64,000 nucleotides of DNA, taken from Glaciecola sp047637355. GTDB taxonomy: Bacteria; Pseudomonadota; Gammaproteobacteria; Enterobacterales; Alteromonadaceae. The stretch lies in contig JBLIKA010000001.1 of NCBI GenBank assembly GCA_047637355.1, forward strand, positions 1-64,000, given 5' to 3'. Made by a program: the position numbers and the translations under genes. A model generated the notes under the pieces. It did not search any database and had not been told where the DNA came from. It worked only from the letters and a program-made list of their open reading frames with translations. Within the stretch, counting starts at the first letter, position 1; every line of letters begins with the position of its first letter. Of the stretch, positions 17,366 through 27,528 are shown piece by piece.

Positions 17366-18242
17366 ACGCATTATTATTGGGTTGGGCTGGTTAGGGACTC
17401 CGCTAGCAATGCATTTTTTGAGTGCCGGACATTCGGTTGTCGGCACAACTCGTAACTCAGACAAAGCCTCCACCTTAGCACTTGAAGGTATTCAGACTGT
17501 TTTATTTGACGTCTATGACAATGATCTGACAACCCTGCATAGCGATATATTTCAAGACGCTTATGTGATAATCAATATTCCTCCCGGGCGTAAATCTTTT
17601 AAACCTCCATTGTTCATTGCGCGCATGAAATCGCTATTCGATTATGCGCTTTTGCATCATGCACAACATATTTGTTTTATTAGCACTACATCGGTATTTG
17701 CCGGACTTGAAGGGCGCATAAGGAACGATTCACCGTTAACACCCAATGATCCCTCAGGAGCGGCTCATGTTGAGCTAGAATTATATCTAAAGAGATTAGC
17801 GGAGACCGGCGACTTTAGCTGCTCAGTACTTCGCCTTGCAGGATTAGTTGGGAAAGACAGGCACCCTATTACGACTTTGTCGCAAAAATCAAATATTGCG
17901 TTGGGTAGAAATCCGGTTAACCTAATCCACCAGAAAGATGTAGTTCAAGCAATTTCTGTGATGTTGCAAAATACAGGATCCAAAAAGCAACATAGTAACT
18001 CTTCGCAAGCTGCAAATAATCTGTTCGATGGCAATTTTTATGCGGCTAATCTATGCAGCTCTGAACACCCAACCAGAGAGGATTACTATATCTGGTGCGC
18101 AGACCAAAAAGGCGTTCGCAGTCCTGAATTCGCGTCTGATAATAGAGAAATAGTGAGCGGTAAATGGATTGATTCTGAACAAACAACGACCCGCTTACAG
18201 ATAAAATTACAGTATCCAAGCCCTTACAACATGCTTGAATAG
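17358..18242 (+). CDS. NAD(P)-binding SDR-type protein, YeeZ-like
   Basis: 294 residues starting at ATG 17358 inside the last codons of the DUF2884 gene. The Rossmann nucleotide-binding turn is IIIGLGWLGTPLA at residues 4-16, followed by TTRNSDK (NADP-type residues) and FISTTSVF. The YeeZ-like group are atypical extended SDRs of unknown substrate. A catalytic Tyr-X3-Lys is not evident, so enzyme activity is uncertain. The frame opens earlier, but the start chosen places the dinucleotide-binding loop at the N-terminus as in the family. Confidence 0.78.
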   Translation: MHKRIIIGLGWLGTPLAMHFLSAGHSVVGTTRNSDKASTLALEGIQTVLFDVYDNDLTTLHSDIFQDAYVIINIPPGRKSFKPPLFIARMKSLFDYALLHHAQHICFISTTSVFAGLEGRIRNDSPLTPNDPSGAAHVELELYLKRLAETGDFSCSVLRLAGLVGKDRHPITTLSQKSNIALGRNPVNLIHQKDVVQAISVMLQNTGSKKQHSNSSQAANNLFDGNFYAANLCSSEHPTREDYYIWCADQKGVRSPEFASDNREIVSGKWIDSEQTTTRLQIKLQYPSPYNMLE

Positions 18243-18510
18243 CCCAAATAAGGTTTTTTATTAAGAGACATGCACTCTCTGGGCCGCTATTTTAGCAATT
18301 CAGTTCATGTAAACCGCGCACAGATGCCTAATCAATGAGTTTTCTCAAACTAAAACCCATAAAAAAAGCCCTGAATATGAAGTGTCCAACTTATTGGTGT
18401 CACTTCAATATAGACAGAGCTTTTTAACGATTTTTTTACTACATGTTCTTCATAACAGTCGCTTTACAAAAGGCTATTCTCCAGAAACTTTTAAGAAAAA
18501 GCTGCGCATA

Positions 18511-19944
18511 TTAAAAGAACTCAGTCAGCAACGAGACACCAAAGTATTTCACTGCGACTGTATTAACAAAAATAATCAATAATATGACCGGTATGAAAGT
18601 TCCTACCGATAAGTTTACATAGCGTTCAAATAAGCTCTTTTTGAACTTAGGTGCGCCTTTGTCAAGCTCTGCATTAAAGTTATGTTTTTTCCAGCGATAC
18701 ATGACAAAAATACAAATCAAGAAACCATTCAACGGCAAAATAGTGTCGTAGAAGACATCATAAACTACCGTGAAGAAAGAATTATCATTACCCGCATATG
18801 TAATGAAATTTGTGAAAAAATCAGAATGGCCGAATGATAGAGCGCACATTACTGAAAAGATTATTAACAAAGAACCACAAATAAGAAGGGATGGTTTTCT
18901 CCCTAGACCTTTTTCACTCATTAACGATGCTACCGGAACTTCAAAGATAGAAACCAACGAGGTAATTGCGGCAAAGAACACTAGCAAGAAGAAAACACTA
19001 GCAACCATGCTTGCCCCTATATAGCCAATACTTGTTTGTAATTCTAAAAATATTTGCGGTAAAAATGAGAAAATCATACTGACCGACGACTCACTTAATT
19101 CTTCCGGATTGATCTCTGGATTAAACGAGAAAATTGCTGGCAAAATCATCAAACCGGCGGTAAAGGCAACCGCCGTGTCGGTTAATGCAACCAACTTAGC
19201 AGACGTCGGTACATCCGCTTTACTATCGATATAACTACCGTAAGTAATCATGATCCCCATCCCTAAAGACAGAGAGAAGAAAGCCTGCGATAGCGCACCA
19301 TTTACAACGGAAGCGTCAATTTTGGAGAAATCAGGAACTAAGTAAAATTCAACACCAGCCATTGCGTTGTCGCGGGTCAATACAAAAATAACCAGTACTA
19401 TCAGCATAAAAAAGAGTGCTGGCATCAGTATTTTTGCAGCTTTTTCAATGCCCTGTTTTACACCTCCTTGCAAGATCAGATAAACCACCAGCAAGACACC
19501 AATCATATAAACAAAGATACTATTACCGCTAATGAATGAACCAAAGGTATCAGTATTGGCTAACTCATCTAAGTTTCCAATCACTGATTGTAACAAGTAA
19601 CCGAATATCCACACCGTAATAACCAAGTAAAAAACCGCAATCATGAAAGGCGTAATTACTGATAACCATCCGGCTACGCGCCAAAATGGTGAACGATTAG
19701 ACAATGTAGCATAGGCTCCTAACGGATCTTTTTGACTGTTTCTGCCAACTGACATTTCAGCAAGCATTACGGGGAGACAAATGAAAACCACAAAAATGGC
19801 ATACATTAATAGAAATGCACCACCACCGTTTTTGGCCGCACCAACTGGAAAACCAACCAAATTACCAATACCGACCGCAGAACCAGCCGCCGCGAGAATA
19901 AAACCCAACTTTGAGCCAAATTGCTCTCTTGAACCACTCATCAT
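18511..19944 (-). CDS. Neurotransmitter:sodium symporter (NSS/SNF) family transporter
   Basis: 477 residues of an inner membrane Na+-coupled amino acid-type symporter. Helix 1 carries the family signature LGFILAAAGSAVGIGNLVGFP with the unwound substrate and Na+ site, followed by NGGGAFLLMY and LPVMLAEMSVGR. About 11 to 12 hydrophobic helices follow, with FFSLSLGMGIMITYGSY as helix 6. Size matches bacterial Tyt1/LeuT-like members. The substrate cannot be told from sequence. It would use the sodium gradient made by Nqr encoded in this window. A plausible start is at 19944. Confidence 0.92.
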   Translation of the reverse strand: MMSGSREQFGSKLGFILAAAGSAVGIGNLVGFPVGAAKNGGGAFLLMYAIFVVFICLPVMLAEMSVGRNSQKDPLGAYATLSNRSPFWRVAGWLSVITPFMIAVFYLVITVWIFGYLLQSVIGNLDELANTDTFGSFISGNSIFVYMIGVLLVVYLILQGGVKQGIEKAAKILMPALFFMLIVLVIFVLTRDNAMAGVEFYLVPDFSKIDASVVNGALSQAFFSLSLGMGIMITYGSYIDSKADVPTSAKLVALTDTAVAFTAGLMILPAIFSFNPEINPEELSESSVSMIFSFLPQIFLELQTSIGYIGASMVASVFFLLVFFAAITSLVSIFEVPVASLMSEKGLGRKPSLLICGSLLIIFSVMCALSFGHSDFFTNFITYAGNDNSFFTVVYDVFYDTILPLNGFLICIFVMYRWKKHNFNAELDKGAPKFKKSLFERYVNLSVGTFIPVILLIIFVNTVAVKYFGVSLLTEFF

Positions 19945-20085
19945 TAATCCTTCTTTTTATTTTTGTTTTTATGATGCTGAGTAGCTGATATTAACAGTCT
20001 ATTTACAAAAAGTCTTGAGCTTAGCGGAATAAAAATAGCTGATAAAACCCGACGATTGTAAAAATATTTAATTGCTTATAATTAA

Positions 20086-20862
20086 TTACCAGGGGATCGT
20101 TTCCCCCTTCCAATCTAGATAGAATGGGCTTTCTTCTGGACTTAAATTATGGCAAATAGAGAGGAGTTGATTTACCGTAAACTCGGGAGTAAATAATTTA
20201 CCCGGCTTTACATTCGCCTGGAACGGCTTGGACAAACCTGTATCGACGGTTCCTGGGTGATAGCATATTAAGCTTGTTTGCGGCGCTCGCCGTTTATATT
20301 CGATGGCAGCTGTTTTAACTAACATATTCAGCGCAGCTTTAGACGCTCTATATCCATACCAACCACCTAATTCATTTTCACTAATACTACCTACTCGAGC
20401 ACTAAAGAAAACAATCTTTGCCCCCTGCTTATCAACGACATTAACTAAGCTTTGCAGCCAAATCGCTGGCAGTATGCTGTTCACCCGAAAATATTCAGTA
20501 AGTTGCCTCTCATGCATGTCTTCCAAACGCTTTTCTGGTCTTAGTTTAACAACATCTGCACCGTCAGTTAACACTGGTTCTTGATGCAAAATACCAGTAG
20601 TACATATAACTAAGCTGAGCTTAATGCCCTGCCCTTTCAGCTCATCGATGAAGCTTTTTACAGCGACTTCATTTGCAGTATCCATTACTTTATGGAGCAC
20701 CTGAGTCGAAGCAGTATGAGTGAAAGTCGCTGCACTGCGAGAAAGTGTAAAAATCGTTTCAAATTTGGGCTGCTCGCTCAACTGCCTAACTACTTCCTTG
20801 CCAATACCGCCGTTTGCACCAATAATTAGTGCATATTTTTTTTCGCTTCCTGTTTGTTGCAT
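20086..20862 (-). CDS. Short-chain dehydrogenase/reductase
   Basis: 258 residues with the classical SDR layout: cofactor loop IIGANGGIGKEV (TGxxxGxG-type) near residue 14, CTTGIL in place of NNAG, a serine in VFFSARVGS, and the catalytic YRASK (Tyr-X3-Lys) near 170, then PGTVDTGLSKPF. The sequence resembles C-factor/CsgA-like SDRs of marine gammaproteobacteria. The substrate is unknown. AGGATG precedes the ATG. It lies 52 bases downstream of the DCC gene on the same strand, so they may be cotranscribed. Confidence 0.85.
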   Translation of the reverse strand: MQQTGSEKKYALIIGANGGIGKEVVRQLSEQPKFETIFTLSRSAATFTHTASTQVLHKVMDTANEVAVKSFIDELKGQGIKLSLVICTTGILHQEPVLTDGADVVKLRPEKRLEDMHERQLTEYFRVNSILPAIWLQSLVNVVDKQGAKIVFFSARVGSISENELGGWYGYRASKAALNMLVKTAAIEYKRRAPQTSLICYHPGTVDTGLSKPFQANVKPGKLFTPEFTVNQLLSICHNLSPEESPFYLDWKGETIPW

Positions 20863-20914
20863 TCTGCATCCTATAATTTTGTTCGCTATTGTTCCCTGGT
20901 TTATTAACCCGCTA

Positions 20915-21304
20915 CTATTCTAAATTGCAGCGATTGCTTTCGCATCTTTTCTTTCCCGTCAACCAATAAGATATTTTGTATCTGTGTTTAGCAAATACCA
21001 GATAGAGTTTATCCGCAAACCACCTAATCACAGGCCAGCGGAGTGGAGCATATAACCATGTCACTCCTACTAAACTCCACGCTTTATGCGTAACATCAAG
21101 CCCAGTAATCATGGTGCCATCATCTAATTGCCCATGAATACGGGCGTTTAACTCTTGCAAACATAAATCAGGATAACGCTGTGAAAAATCGGGTAATGAA
21201 ATATCCTCAAAGACAATTTTCTTGTCTTTGTCACGCTTTATTAGGTGAGTCATTTCTTTTTCGCACAATGGACATAGGCCATCGTAAAAGAGCGTAAATG
21301 CCAT
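20915..21304 (-). CDS. DCC family thiol-disulfide oxidoreductase-like protein (DUF393)
   Basis: 129 residues beginning FTLFYDGLCPLCEKEM, the DxxCxxC motif that names the DCC family, with a thioredoxin-like fold expected. Further conserved pieces are WSLVGVTWLYAPLRWPVI and the C-terminal YKISYWL. The family is thought to act in thiol redox chemistry, but no substrate is established. It is read with the SDR gene downstream and diverges from the msrA remnant. Confidence 0.88.
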   Translation of the reverse strand: MAFTLFYDGLCPLCEKEMTHLIKRDKDKKIVFEDISLPDFSQRYPDLCLQELNARIHGQLDDGTMITGLDVTHKAWSLVGVTWLYAPLRWPVIRWFADKLYLVFAKHRYKISYWLTGKKRCESNRCNLE

Positions 21305-21429
21305 GGTTTCCTCGTTTATTTATTCAATCATCGTTTATACGTGAATTAATTAAGAATAGATGACATGAATTTTGGTCTAGTTAGTCGCACTATGTGTAAA
21401 TGTTTGAAGGATATATAATAGGACCAATT

Positions 21430-21968
21430 ATGAGTTCGCAAACAATGACACTGGATGGTGGATGCTTCTGGTGCCTAGAAACAGCATACAATACCTTAGA
21501 AGGTGTAACATCCGCCTATTCTGGCTATTCATATGGTCAAACCCACAATCCAAGTTATGAAGACGTCTGTTCTGGCAACACTGGTCATAATGAGGTTGTG
21601 CAGGTCACGTTTGATACAAGTAAACTTTCTTTACGCGAAGTCTTAGATATATTCTTTACTCTACACAACCCGACGCAGCTAAATCGTCAAGGGAATGACC
21701 GGGAACACAGTATCGCAGCGGTATTTATTACAATAGCGACGAGCAAAAGTCCGCCGCTGGAGAAATGATTAAGGAAATACAAGATACTGAAATTTGGCCT
21801 GTTCCAGTTGTCACCGAAATAGTGCCGCTCGAGAATTATTTCCAAGCTGAAGATTGCCATCAAGACTATTTCACTAATAATACACAGAACCAATATTGCA
21901 ATATGGTAGTCGCACCTAAATTAGCAAAATTTAAGAAAACTTTTGTCAGTAAGGTAAAAACGCCATAA
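21430..21968 (+). pseudogene. msrA: Peptide methionine sulfoxide reductase MsrA, frameshifted
   Basis: The first part (from ATG 21430, with AGGACC ahead) encodes the MsrA N-terminus with catalytic GGCFWCLE, SGYSYGQTHNPSYEDVCSG and HNPTQLNRQGND. At 21700-21703 the frame shifts: the expected continuation GTQYRSGIYYN, then EMIKEIQDTEIWPVPVVTEI and a C-terminal NQYC, is intact in the other frame up to 21968. One extra G in the GGG run at 21701-21703 would restore a single frame. As written, the first frame ends after about 112 residues. MsrA repairs oxidised methionine. This is either a recent inactivation or a base-calling error in a G run. Confidence 0.9.
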
Positions 21969-22163
21969 TGAAGAGTCGGCATTTAAATAGGCGGTAGCTT
22001 ATTTTATAAGGACAAAACTAGTCGTTTTACCACAAACCCGTAAGTTCGAATAACATGCTTGCTTTGCTGGTTAGAAAACTTCTGCATGAGCATTGTATTG
22101 CGAGCAGAAAGCAGGATTAGACTTGTCGATTGCCCACCTTCTGCAAAACTTAACTACGCGATG

Positions 22164-23321
22164 TTAGTCAAACCATCGGTCATCAATTTTCATTTTAAAT
22201 AACAAAGGCGCCATTTTCTGATAGCGATATTTATCCGCGGGGCAAACCATATTTTTTAGATAATTAACTTTCCAAGGGTCATTAATCATCCACACATGGT
22301 CATTCACAACAGCAACGCCTTCAATTGACGCATTGTTCATCAAATGCGTTGTTTCACATGCGCTTTGAGTTTTATCTTGGGCTATATTTGAAGGAGCAGA
22401 AAATGCGAGCTTTATGCGTTTTGTTGGCTTCTGCTTAGCTAAGTCTACAATCCATAGTTCGTTGTCGTTGCGCGCTGCAGCTAGCAGGTAACCTTGACTG
22501 CTGGGAGTTGGATAAAATATATCCATTCCATTTATAGGATGATTTCCATGCTCAAATTTAGGCAACCATAACTGGCTGTCTCGCACTTTTGCGAAACCTG
22601 ACTCTTGCCAAAAATCATCGTCTATATTTATCTCAAAAACTCGTGGTTGTTTATTTGCGTCCTTTTCCAAGCCCAACAGAAGTCGATTATCCTTAGTAAA
22701 TGCTAAACCTTCTATACCATCATTTGGAAAATCGCCGACTTGAGCCTCTGCTGAAAATTGAACGGGACGGACATGCGTGACTTCTAAATTTTCATCCTTA
22801 ACCTGCAAGCGCACTAGTAGTGTGGGATAGACTGTTGAGCCTGTTTTTGCATACGTTTTCTGGCATGCTTCACTAAGTTGCTGCGAGCGGCTTGCATCTT
22901 CAGTAACAAATATCCATGCACCGTCCTCCCCCTTAATCGGCGCAAGTCCTTCGTAATCAGGTTTGTGAGCAAGATAGTTATAAAAACAACTGCTCTTAAC
23001 TCTTTCGCTAAATATCGTTGGCCCTATTTTTTTAATGACCTGACTATTGCTTAATGAAATTTGGTGTAATCTTAATATTTGAGTTACATCTGCGCTTGCG
23101 TCGGACAGCGAATATAAATGTCCATTGTCATATTTGAGCCCTGACGTTTGTGGGTCGAACATCACATCACCGTCAACATCAATAATCCAGCTACCTAATA
23201 AAGGCGTAATAGAACTAATAGGAGTGTCGACAATAGAATCGGTTTGATTTTTTTCTGGAACGCAAGCAACACAGAAAGTTACAATTGACGAAATAACAGC
23301 TATCGCCATTAGTTTTTTCAT
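22164..23321 (-). CDS. Putative lipoprotein, esterase-like/phytase-type beta-propeller
   Basis: 385 residues with an N-terminal signal sequence ending at a Cys (FCVACVPEK), suggesting a lipoprotein although the -3 residue is unusual. The rest has repeated strands with motifs such as NDGIEGLAFTKDNRLLLGLE, AARNDNELWIVDL and NNASIEGVAVVNDHVWMINDP. These IEGLA and IEGVA blocks are typical of the esterase-like phytase and SdiA-regulated propeller groups, in which acidic residues bind calcium. The exact substrate is unknown. AAAGGAT precedes the ATG. It is convergent with the msrA remnant. Confidence 0.6.
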   Translation of the reverse strand: MKKLMAIAVISSIVTFCVACVPEKNQTDSIVDTPISSITPLLGSWIIDVDGDVMFDPQTSGLKYDNGHLYSLSDASADVTQILRLHQISLSNSQVIKKIGPTIFSERVKSSCFYNYLAHKPDYEGLAPIKGEDGAWIFVTEDASRSQQLSEACQKTYAKTGSTVYPTLLVRLQVKDENLEVTHVRPVQFSAEAQVGDFPNDGIEGLAFTKDNRLLLGLEKDANKQPRVFEINIDDDFWQESGFAKVRDSQLWLPKFEHGNHPINGMDIFYPTPSSQGYLLAAARNDNELWIVDLAKQKPTKRIKLAFSAPSNIAQDKTQSACETTHLMNNASIEGVAVVNDHVWMINDPWKVNYLKNMVCPADKYRYQKMAPLLFKMKIDDRWFD

Positions 23322-23511
23322 TCTATATCCTTTTAACTATATTTATTTTTATTTGAAAACAACAGGGCGCCGAGTATACATGCTGTGCGTAAACTTATTT
23401 GTCATAATTTACGAGGTATTTAGTGCTAAGCTGTTTTGCATTGCTCAAATGGATGAATTTTAAGCAATACCATTCTGCCCAGTAGGGCCAACGCAAGGGA
23501 AAACCAGAAAC

Positions 23512-25596
23512 GTGACACAATTAATGCCCACCGTCATCGCAGGCCCTATTTTAAGGCACACCGATCATAATCGTATCGTTTGGTGGTTAGTGACTTCTGT
23601 CGCAATTGATATAAAACCCGTGTTAGCTGATGGACAGAACAATGCCATTGAATTGCACAATGCGAAGATTACACAAGAGACATTTTGTGTCGGGCACCGC
23701 GCCTACATACAGTTAATTAGCGTAGAATCAACAAATGCACAACCACTAATTCAATCAGGCCTTTTATATCATTACGACTTGTTGAGTAACTTGGAAAATA
23801 CACAAAACGACGACAATCATGCAAATAAAGTAGTTCAGGCTCCTAAACCGCAACGACTCCAAAGCATTTTAAAAGCTATTTCTCACTTGGTTTATAAAGG
23901 CCACGAGCGACCTAACTTTCGATTTAATCAACATTTAACCAAAGTTACACAAGGTTCGTGTCGCAAACCCCACTTTCATGGTCAAGATGCCTTGCCACAA
24001 CTTGATAACTTAGTTGCAGATGAACTAGCTAATAAAGTGAATACATCAAATACCAGTGAAACACAAAACGTAAACCGTCCCGATTTGATGTTAATGACTG
24101 GCGATCAAGTATATGTTGATGACGTTGCAGGGCCAATGTTGCATGCAATTCATCAAGTAATCTCTCTGCTTGGGCTGCATAACGAAAGGTTTGAAGGCGC
24201 CACAGTTGATGATTTAACAGAACTGATATCGCATGAGCATGGTTTTTACCAAAGGGAGTTATTGCTTCCAGCAATTGAAGCTAATGATAAACTTACAAAA
24301 GCCTTTTTCGCGGCAAAGCGCAAGCCTGTATTTACTTCAGTCAATGCCAAAAATCATCTCATCGCGCTGAGCGAAATGCTAGCAATGTACCTGTTAACTT
24401 GGTCACCATTACTCTGGCAATTTATTAATTTGGAGAAATCAGGATTAAACCAAGATAAACAAGTGACTTACGACAAGGAAAAACAGGATATACTGGTATT
24501 TAAAGGGGGCTTGTATAAGGTTCACCGAGCACTTGCCCACGTTCCAAGCTATATGATGTTCGATGATCATGACGTTACCGACGACTGGAACCTGACCCGA
24601 GGTTGGGAACAGCAAGTTTATAACCATGCTTTTTCAAAGCGAATTATTGGCAATGCGATTACAGCTTATTTTTTATGTCAAGGTTGTGGCAACCCTAGAG
24701 CAAAACTAGAACCCTTATTTAGTCAATTCAGTACTGTATTCGCAGCCACCGCAGTTAAAGCAAATACCACAGGAAACGATGGTCTATGTGTTTATGACAC
24801 TTCACTCACTAAACTCATCGACACTTTATTTGCTTTCGACCAATGGCACTATGAACTCGCAACGCAGCCCCCTGTGCATGTGCTTGATACCAGAACCCAG
24901 CGTTGGCGCTCTGAATCATCACTGAATAAGCCATCAGGGCTAATGGACTGGGAAGCACTGTGCGAGCTACAACAATCTATCATCGGAAAAGAATCGGTGA
25001 TTATGGTATCTCCTGCACCTGTATATGGTGTGAAATTTATAGAAACCATACAAAAAATATTTACTATTTTTGGTGGTGCGTTAGTTGTTGATGCTGAAAA
25101 TTGGATGGCACATAGAGGCACCGCCAGTGTGATGCTGAATATCTTTAGACATATTAAAACGCCACCAAATTTTATTATTTTGTCGGGTGACGTTCACTAT
25201 TCCTTTGTTTATGATGTGAGCTTACGTTTTCGCCGCAATAGTCCGCATATAACTCAATTTACTAGTAGTGGATTGCATAACGAATTTCCACCTGCTCTTT
25301 TAAAATGGTTCGACCGTTTGAATAGATGGTTTTATGGCCATCGCTCACCACTTAACTGGCTAACAAAACGTCGGAATATGTCGGTTAGGCAAAGAGAATC
25401 AAGTAATCACAGCCGGACGTTGGTCAATAGTTGTAATATTGGAGTACTAACCTTGAACGAGGATGCAAGTCAGGTAGACTGCGCACTTCTATGCAGTGAT
25501 GGCAATTATATTAGTTTTTCAGAGGCCAACACCCAATTGAAAACACAAACAAAGGTAGCAGCCAACAAATCACCAGCAAAGGTAGAAAGAGAGTAA
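23512..25596 (+). CDS. PhoD-like alkaline phosphatase / metallophosphatase
   Basis: 694 residues with PhoD-type metal-binding motifs: LMLMTGDQVYVDDV, MMFDDHDVTDDWN (DDHD..DDW) and ILSGDVHYSFVYD near the C-terminal third. There is no signal peptide, so unlike secreted PhoD it should be cytoplasmic. This subgroup of large PhoD-like hydrolases has no defined substrate. The start is a GTG; ATG 23524 four codons on is an alternative. Its TAA overlaps the ATG of fldB by one base (TAATG), so the two are translationally coupled. Confidence 0.82.
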   Translation: MTQLMPTVIAGPILRHTDHNRIVWWLVTSVAIDIKPVLADGQNNAIELHNAKITQETFCVGHRAYIQLISVESTNAQPLIQSGLLYHYDLLSNLENTQNDDNHANKVVQAPKPQRLQSILKAISHLVYKGHERPNFRFNQHLTKVTQGSCRKPHFHGQDALPQLDNLVADELANKVNTSNTSETQNVNRPDLMLMTGDQVYVDDVAGPMLHAIHQVISLLGLHNERFEGATVDDLTELISHEHGFYQRELLLPAIEANDKLTKAFFAAKRKPVFTSVNAKNHLIALSEMLAMYLLTWSPLLWQFINLEKSGLNQDKQVTYDKEKQDILVFKGGLYKVHRALAHVPSYMMFDDHDVTDDWNLTRGWEQQVYNHAFSKRIIGNAITAYFLCQGCGNPRAKLEPLFSQFSTVFAATAVKANTTGNDGLCVYDTSLTKLIDTLFAFDQWHYELATQPPVHVLDTRTQRWRSESSLNKPSGLMDWEALCELQQSIIGKESVIMVSPAPVYGVKFIETIQKIFTIFGGALVVDAENWMAHRGTASVMLNIFRHIKTPPNFIILSGDVHYSFVYDVSLRFRRNSPHITQFTSSGLHNEFPPALLKWFDRLNRWFYGHRSPLNWLTKRRNMSVRQRESSNHSRTLVNSCNIGVLTLNEDASQVDCALLCSDGNYISFSEANTQLKTQTKVAANKSPAKVERE

Positions 25597-26150
25597 TGAA
25601 TTTAGCAACAAAAGAAATCGCCATTTTTTATGGTTCAACCACCTGCTACACAGAGATGGCGAGTGAAAAAATACAGTCTGAATTAGAATCTATAGTGAGT
25701 GAGCAAGGGTTCCAAGCCACAGTAAGCATGTTTGATATTAAAGAACATGCACTAGAAAAATCGACACAATACGACTTAGTCCTTTATGGCATTTCCACAT
25801 GGGATTTTGGTGAATTACAAGAAGACTGGGAATCAACTTGGGATGATATCAAAGTACTAAACTTGGCAGGCAAGACGGTCGCTCTTTTCGGCTTAGGCGA
25901 TCAATTGGGCTATGCCGATTGGTTTCAAGACGCTTTGGGAATGCTACATGATGAATTGATCGTGCTGGATTGCGATATTATTGGCTATTGGCCGAATCAA
26001 GGTTATGAGTTTACGCAATCAAAAGCACTAACCGAGGATGGTGATTTTTTTGTAGGTTTGTCGTTAGACGATGAAAATCAGTATGATCAAACTGACGAAC
26101 GAGTAAAGCGATGGTGCTCACAAATTATAGAAGAATGGGCTATTACATAA
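25596..26150 (+). CDS. fldB: Flavodoxin FldB
   Basis: 184 residues, a long-chain flavodoxin. The phosphate loop is YGSTTCYTEMASEKI, the variant seen in FldB rather than the usual SxTGxT, and YGISTWDFGELQEDWESTW and FGLGDQLGYADWFQDALGML match E. coli FldB closely. It is a soluble one-electron FMN carrier; the in vivo partner of FldB is poorly known. The 1-base overlap with the PhoD-like gene is unusual context. Confidence 0.9.
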   Translation: MNLATKEIAIFYGSTTCYTEMASEKIQSELESIVSEQGFQATVSMFDIKEHALEKSTQYDLVLYGISTWDFGELQEDWESTWDDIKVLNLAGKTVALFGLGDQLGYADWFQDALGMLHDELIVLDCDIIGYWPNQGYEFTQSKALTEDGDFFVGLSLDDENQYDQTDERVKRWCSQIIEEWAIT

Positions 26151-26220
26151 CCTTACTAATTAAGGTAAACACTACCCCATTCTTCACTCCATTTTACTTA
26201 ACAAATAAAGCGCAGTGGGC

Positions 26221-27528
26221 CTATGGTTTCTGCTCTGGGTTGAGGATCTTAACTTCACGTTGAGGGAATGGAATTTCGATACCATTCTCTCTTAGTGTTT
26301 CAAGAATAGTCAGCATTAAATCACCACCGACACGGTTTTTACCGTCATCAACACCCATCATCCAAAATTCCACAAACATATTGATTCCTGAATCACCGAA
26401 ACTATCTATTTCACAGTCAGGACGCTCTTCAAAAGGCACATCTTCGCCACTGATAACTTGCGGATGCCTACACACCGCAACTTTGATAAATTCAACCATA
26501 CTGCGCACATCGGTTGCGTAAGGCACGGCAAAGTCGACACGATAACGTTGCTTAGGATCTTTATGTGTCCAGTTAATTAAGAAGTCTGAAATGAATTTTT
26601 CATTGGGTACTAAAATGTCTTTACCGTCATAGGTTTCTAAAACTGCATAACGCATTTTAAATTCGCGTACGAAGCCTTTCTGACCATCACCTAATTCAAC
26701 GAAATCACCCACCGTGAGCGACCGATCAAGTAGAATTATAATACCCGATATAAAATTAGAAGCGATAGACTGCAAACCCAAACCTATACCAACACCCACA
26801 GCGCCGCCAAATACTGCAAGCGTTGTCAGGTTAATACCCATTACGTTTAATAAAAGCAATACAATGATACAGAATAACGCGACTTCGAATAATTTAGAAA
26901 ACACCTCTTTTGTCGGTATATCTAGGCTCTCTTGACGCTTAATAACCGCTTTTCCAAAACTACTAGAAACCCGACCAAGCCAGAAGAGAAAACCGCCAAA
27001 AATAAGCACGCGTGCCACCCCATAGGCAGAAATATCCACATTACCAACGCTAATTGATATTCCTTCTAAGGTGCTAATAATAGCGGGTAGTAGTCCAACC
27101 AAATGTAAAAATAAAATAGGTAAACCAATCCATCTAAATAAGGACGAGGCGTAATCGTGGGTAACAAATGCGCGAATAATGGAGTTAAAAAACAACAAAA
27201 TCGCGACCGACAGAGCCACTTGGATCACCCACGGTGAATATTCAAGGTTTTCCCCAGCTTTACGCGAAATTTGTAACAAAAAAATAGCAACAAGCGGAAA
27301 TAAAACACCACCAATTCGAAATGTAAACTTGCGCAGTGGGTGCGCTTTTTCATCAGGTTCATTATGCATTAGTCTTATGCTATGGCGCACTTTGTACGCA
27401 ATCGCAAAAGCAATAGTATAAATAACAATCAGCATCGCTAACTGTGCGTAAGTTTGCGTGCTTGATAACAGCTCAAACCCTTTTTGAAGATTGTCACTAA
27501 AAAAGGTTAATATTGATGAATAATCCAT
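26221..27528 (-). CDS. MscS-family mechanosensitive ion channel
   Basis: About 435 residues. Several N-terminal helices (about 25-45, 70-95, 105-125, 135-160, 175-190) are followed by a helix and the MscS pore segment LAVFGGAVGVGIGLGLQSIASNFISGI, then the beta domain (LTVGDFVELG, LVPNEKFISDFLINWTHKD) and the cytoplasmic alpha/beta domain ending IPFPQREVKIL. It should open on membrane tension to release solutes. ATG 27528 is preferred over the upstream frame because AAGGAAG precedes it. It differs in family branch from the YbdG-like channel at 14.6 kb. Confidence 0.9.
   Translation of the reverse strand: MDYSSILTFFSDNLQKGFELLSSTQTYAQLAMLIVIYTIAFAIAYKVRHSIRLMHNEPDEKAHPLRKFTFRIGGVLFPLVAIFLLQISRKAGENLEYSPWVIQVALSVAILLFFNSIIRAFVTHDYASSLFRWIGLPILFLHLVGLLPAIISTLEGISISVGNVDISAYGVARVLIFGGFLFWLGRVSSSFGKAVIKRQESLDIPTKEVFSKLFEVALFCIIVLLLLNVMGINLTTLAVFGGAVGVGIGLGLQSIASNFISGIIILLDRSLTVGDFVELGDGQKGFVREFKMRYAVLETYDGKDILVPNEKFISDFLINWTHKDPKQRYRVDFAVPYATDVRSMVEFIKVAVCRHPQVISGEDVPFEERPDCEIDSFGDSGINMFVEFWMMGVDDGKNRVGGDLMLTILETLRENGIEIPFPQREVKILNPEQKP

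Noticed and set aside
18382..18582. 66-codon plus-strand frame near the NSS transporter 3' end.
   Set aside because: Overlaps the antiparallel transporter gene and has no motif or RBS.
21990..22000. GGCGGTAGCTT on the plus strand resembles the ops (RfaH) element core.
   Set aside because: It follows the broken msrA and no long plus-strand operon lies downstream; a 9-base fixed core is expected by chance in a window of this size.
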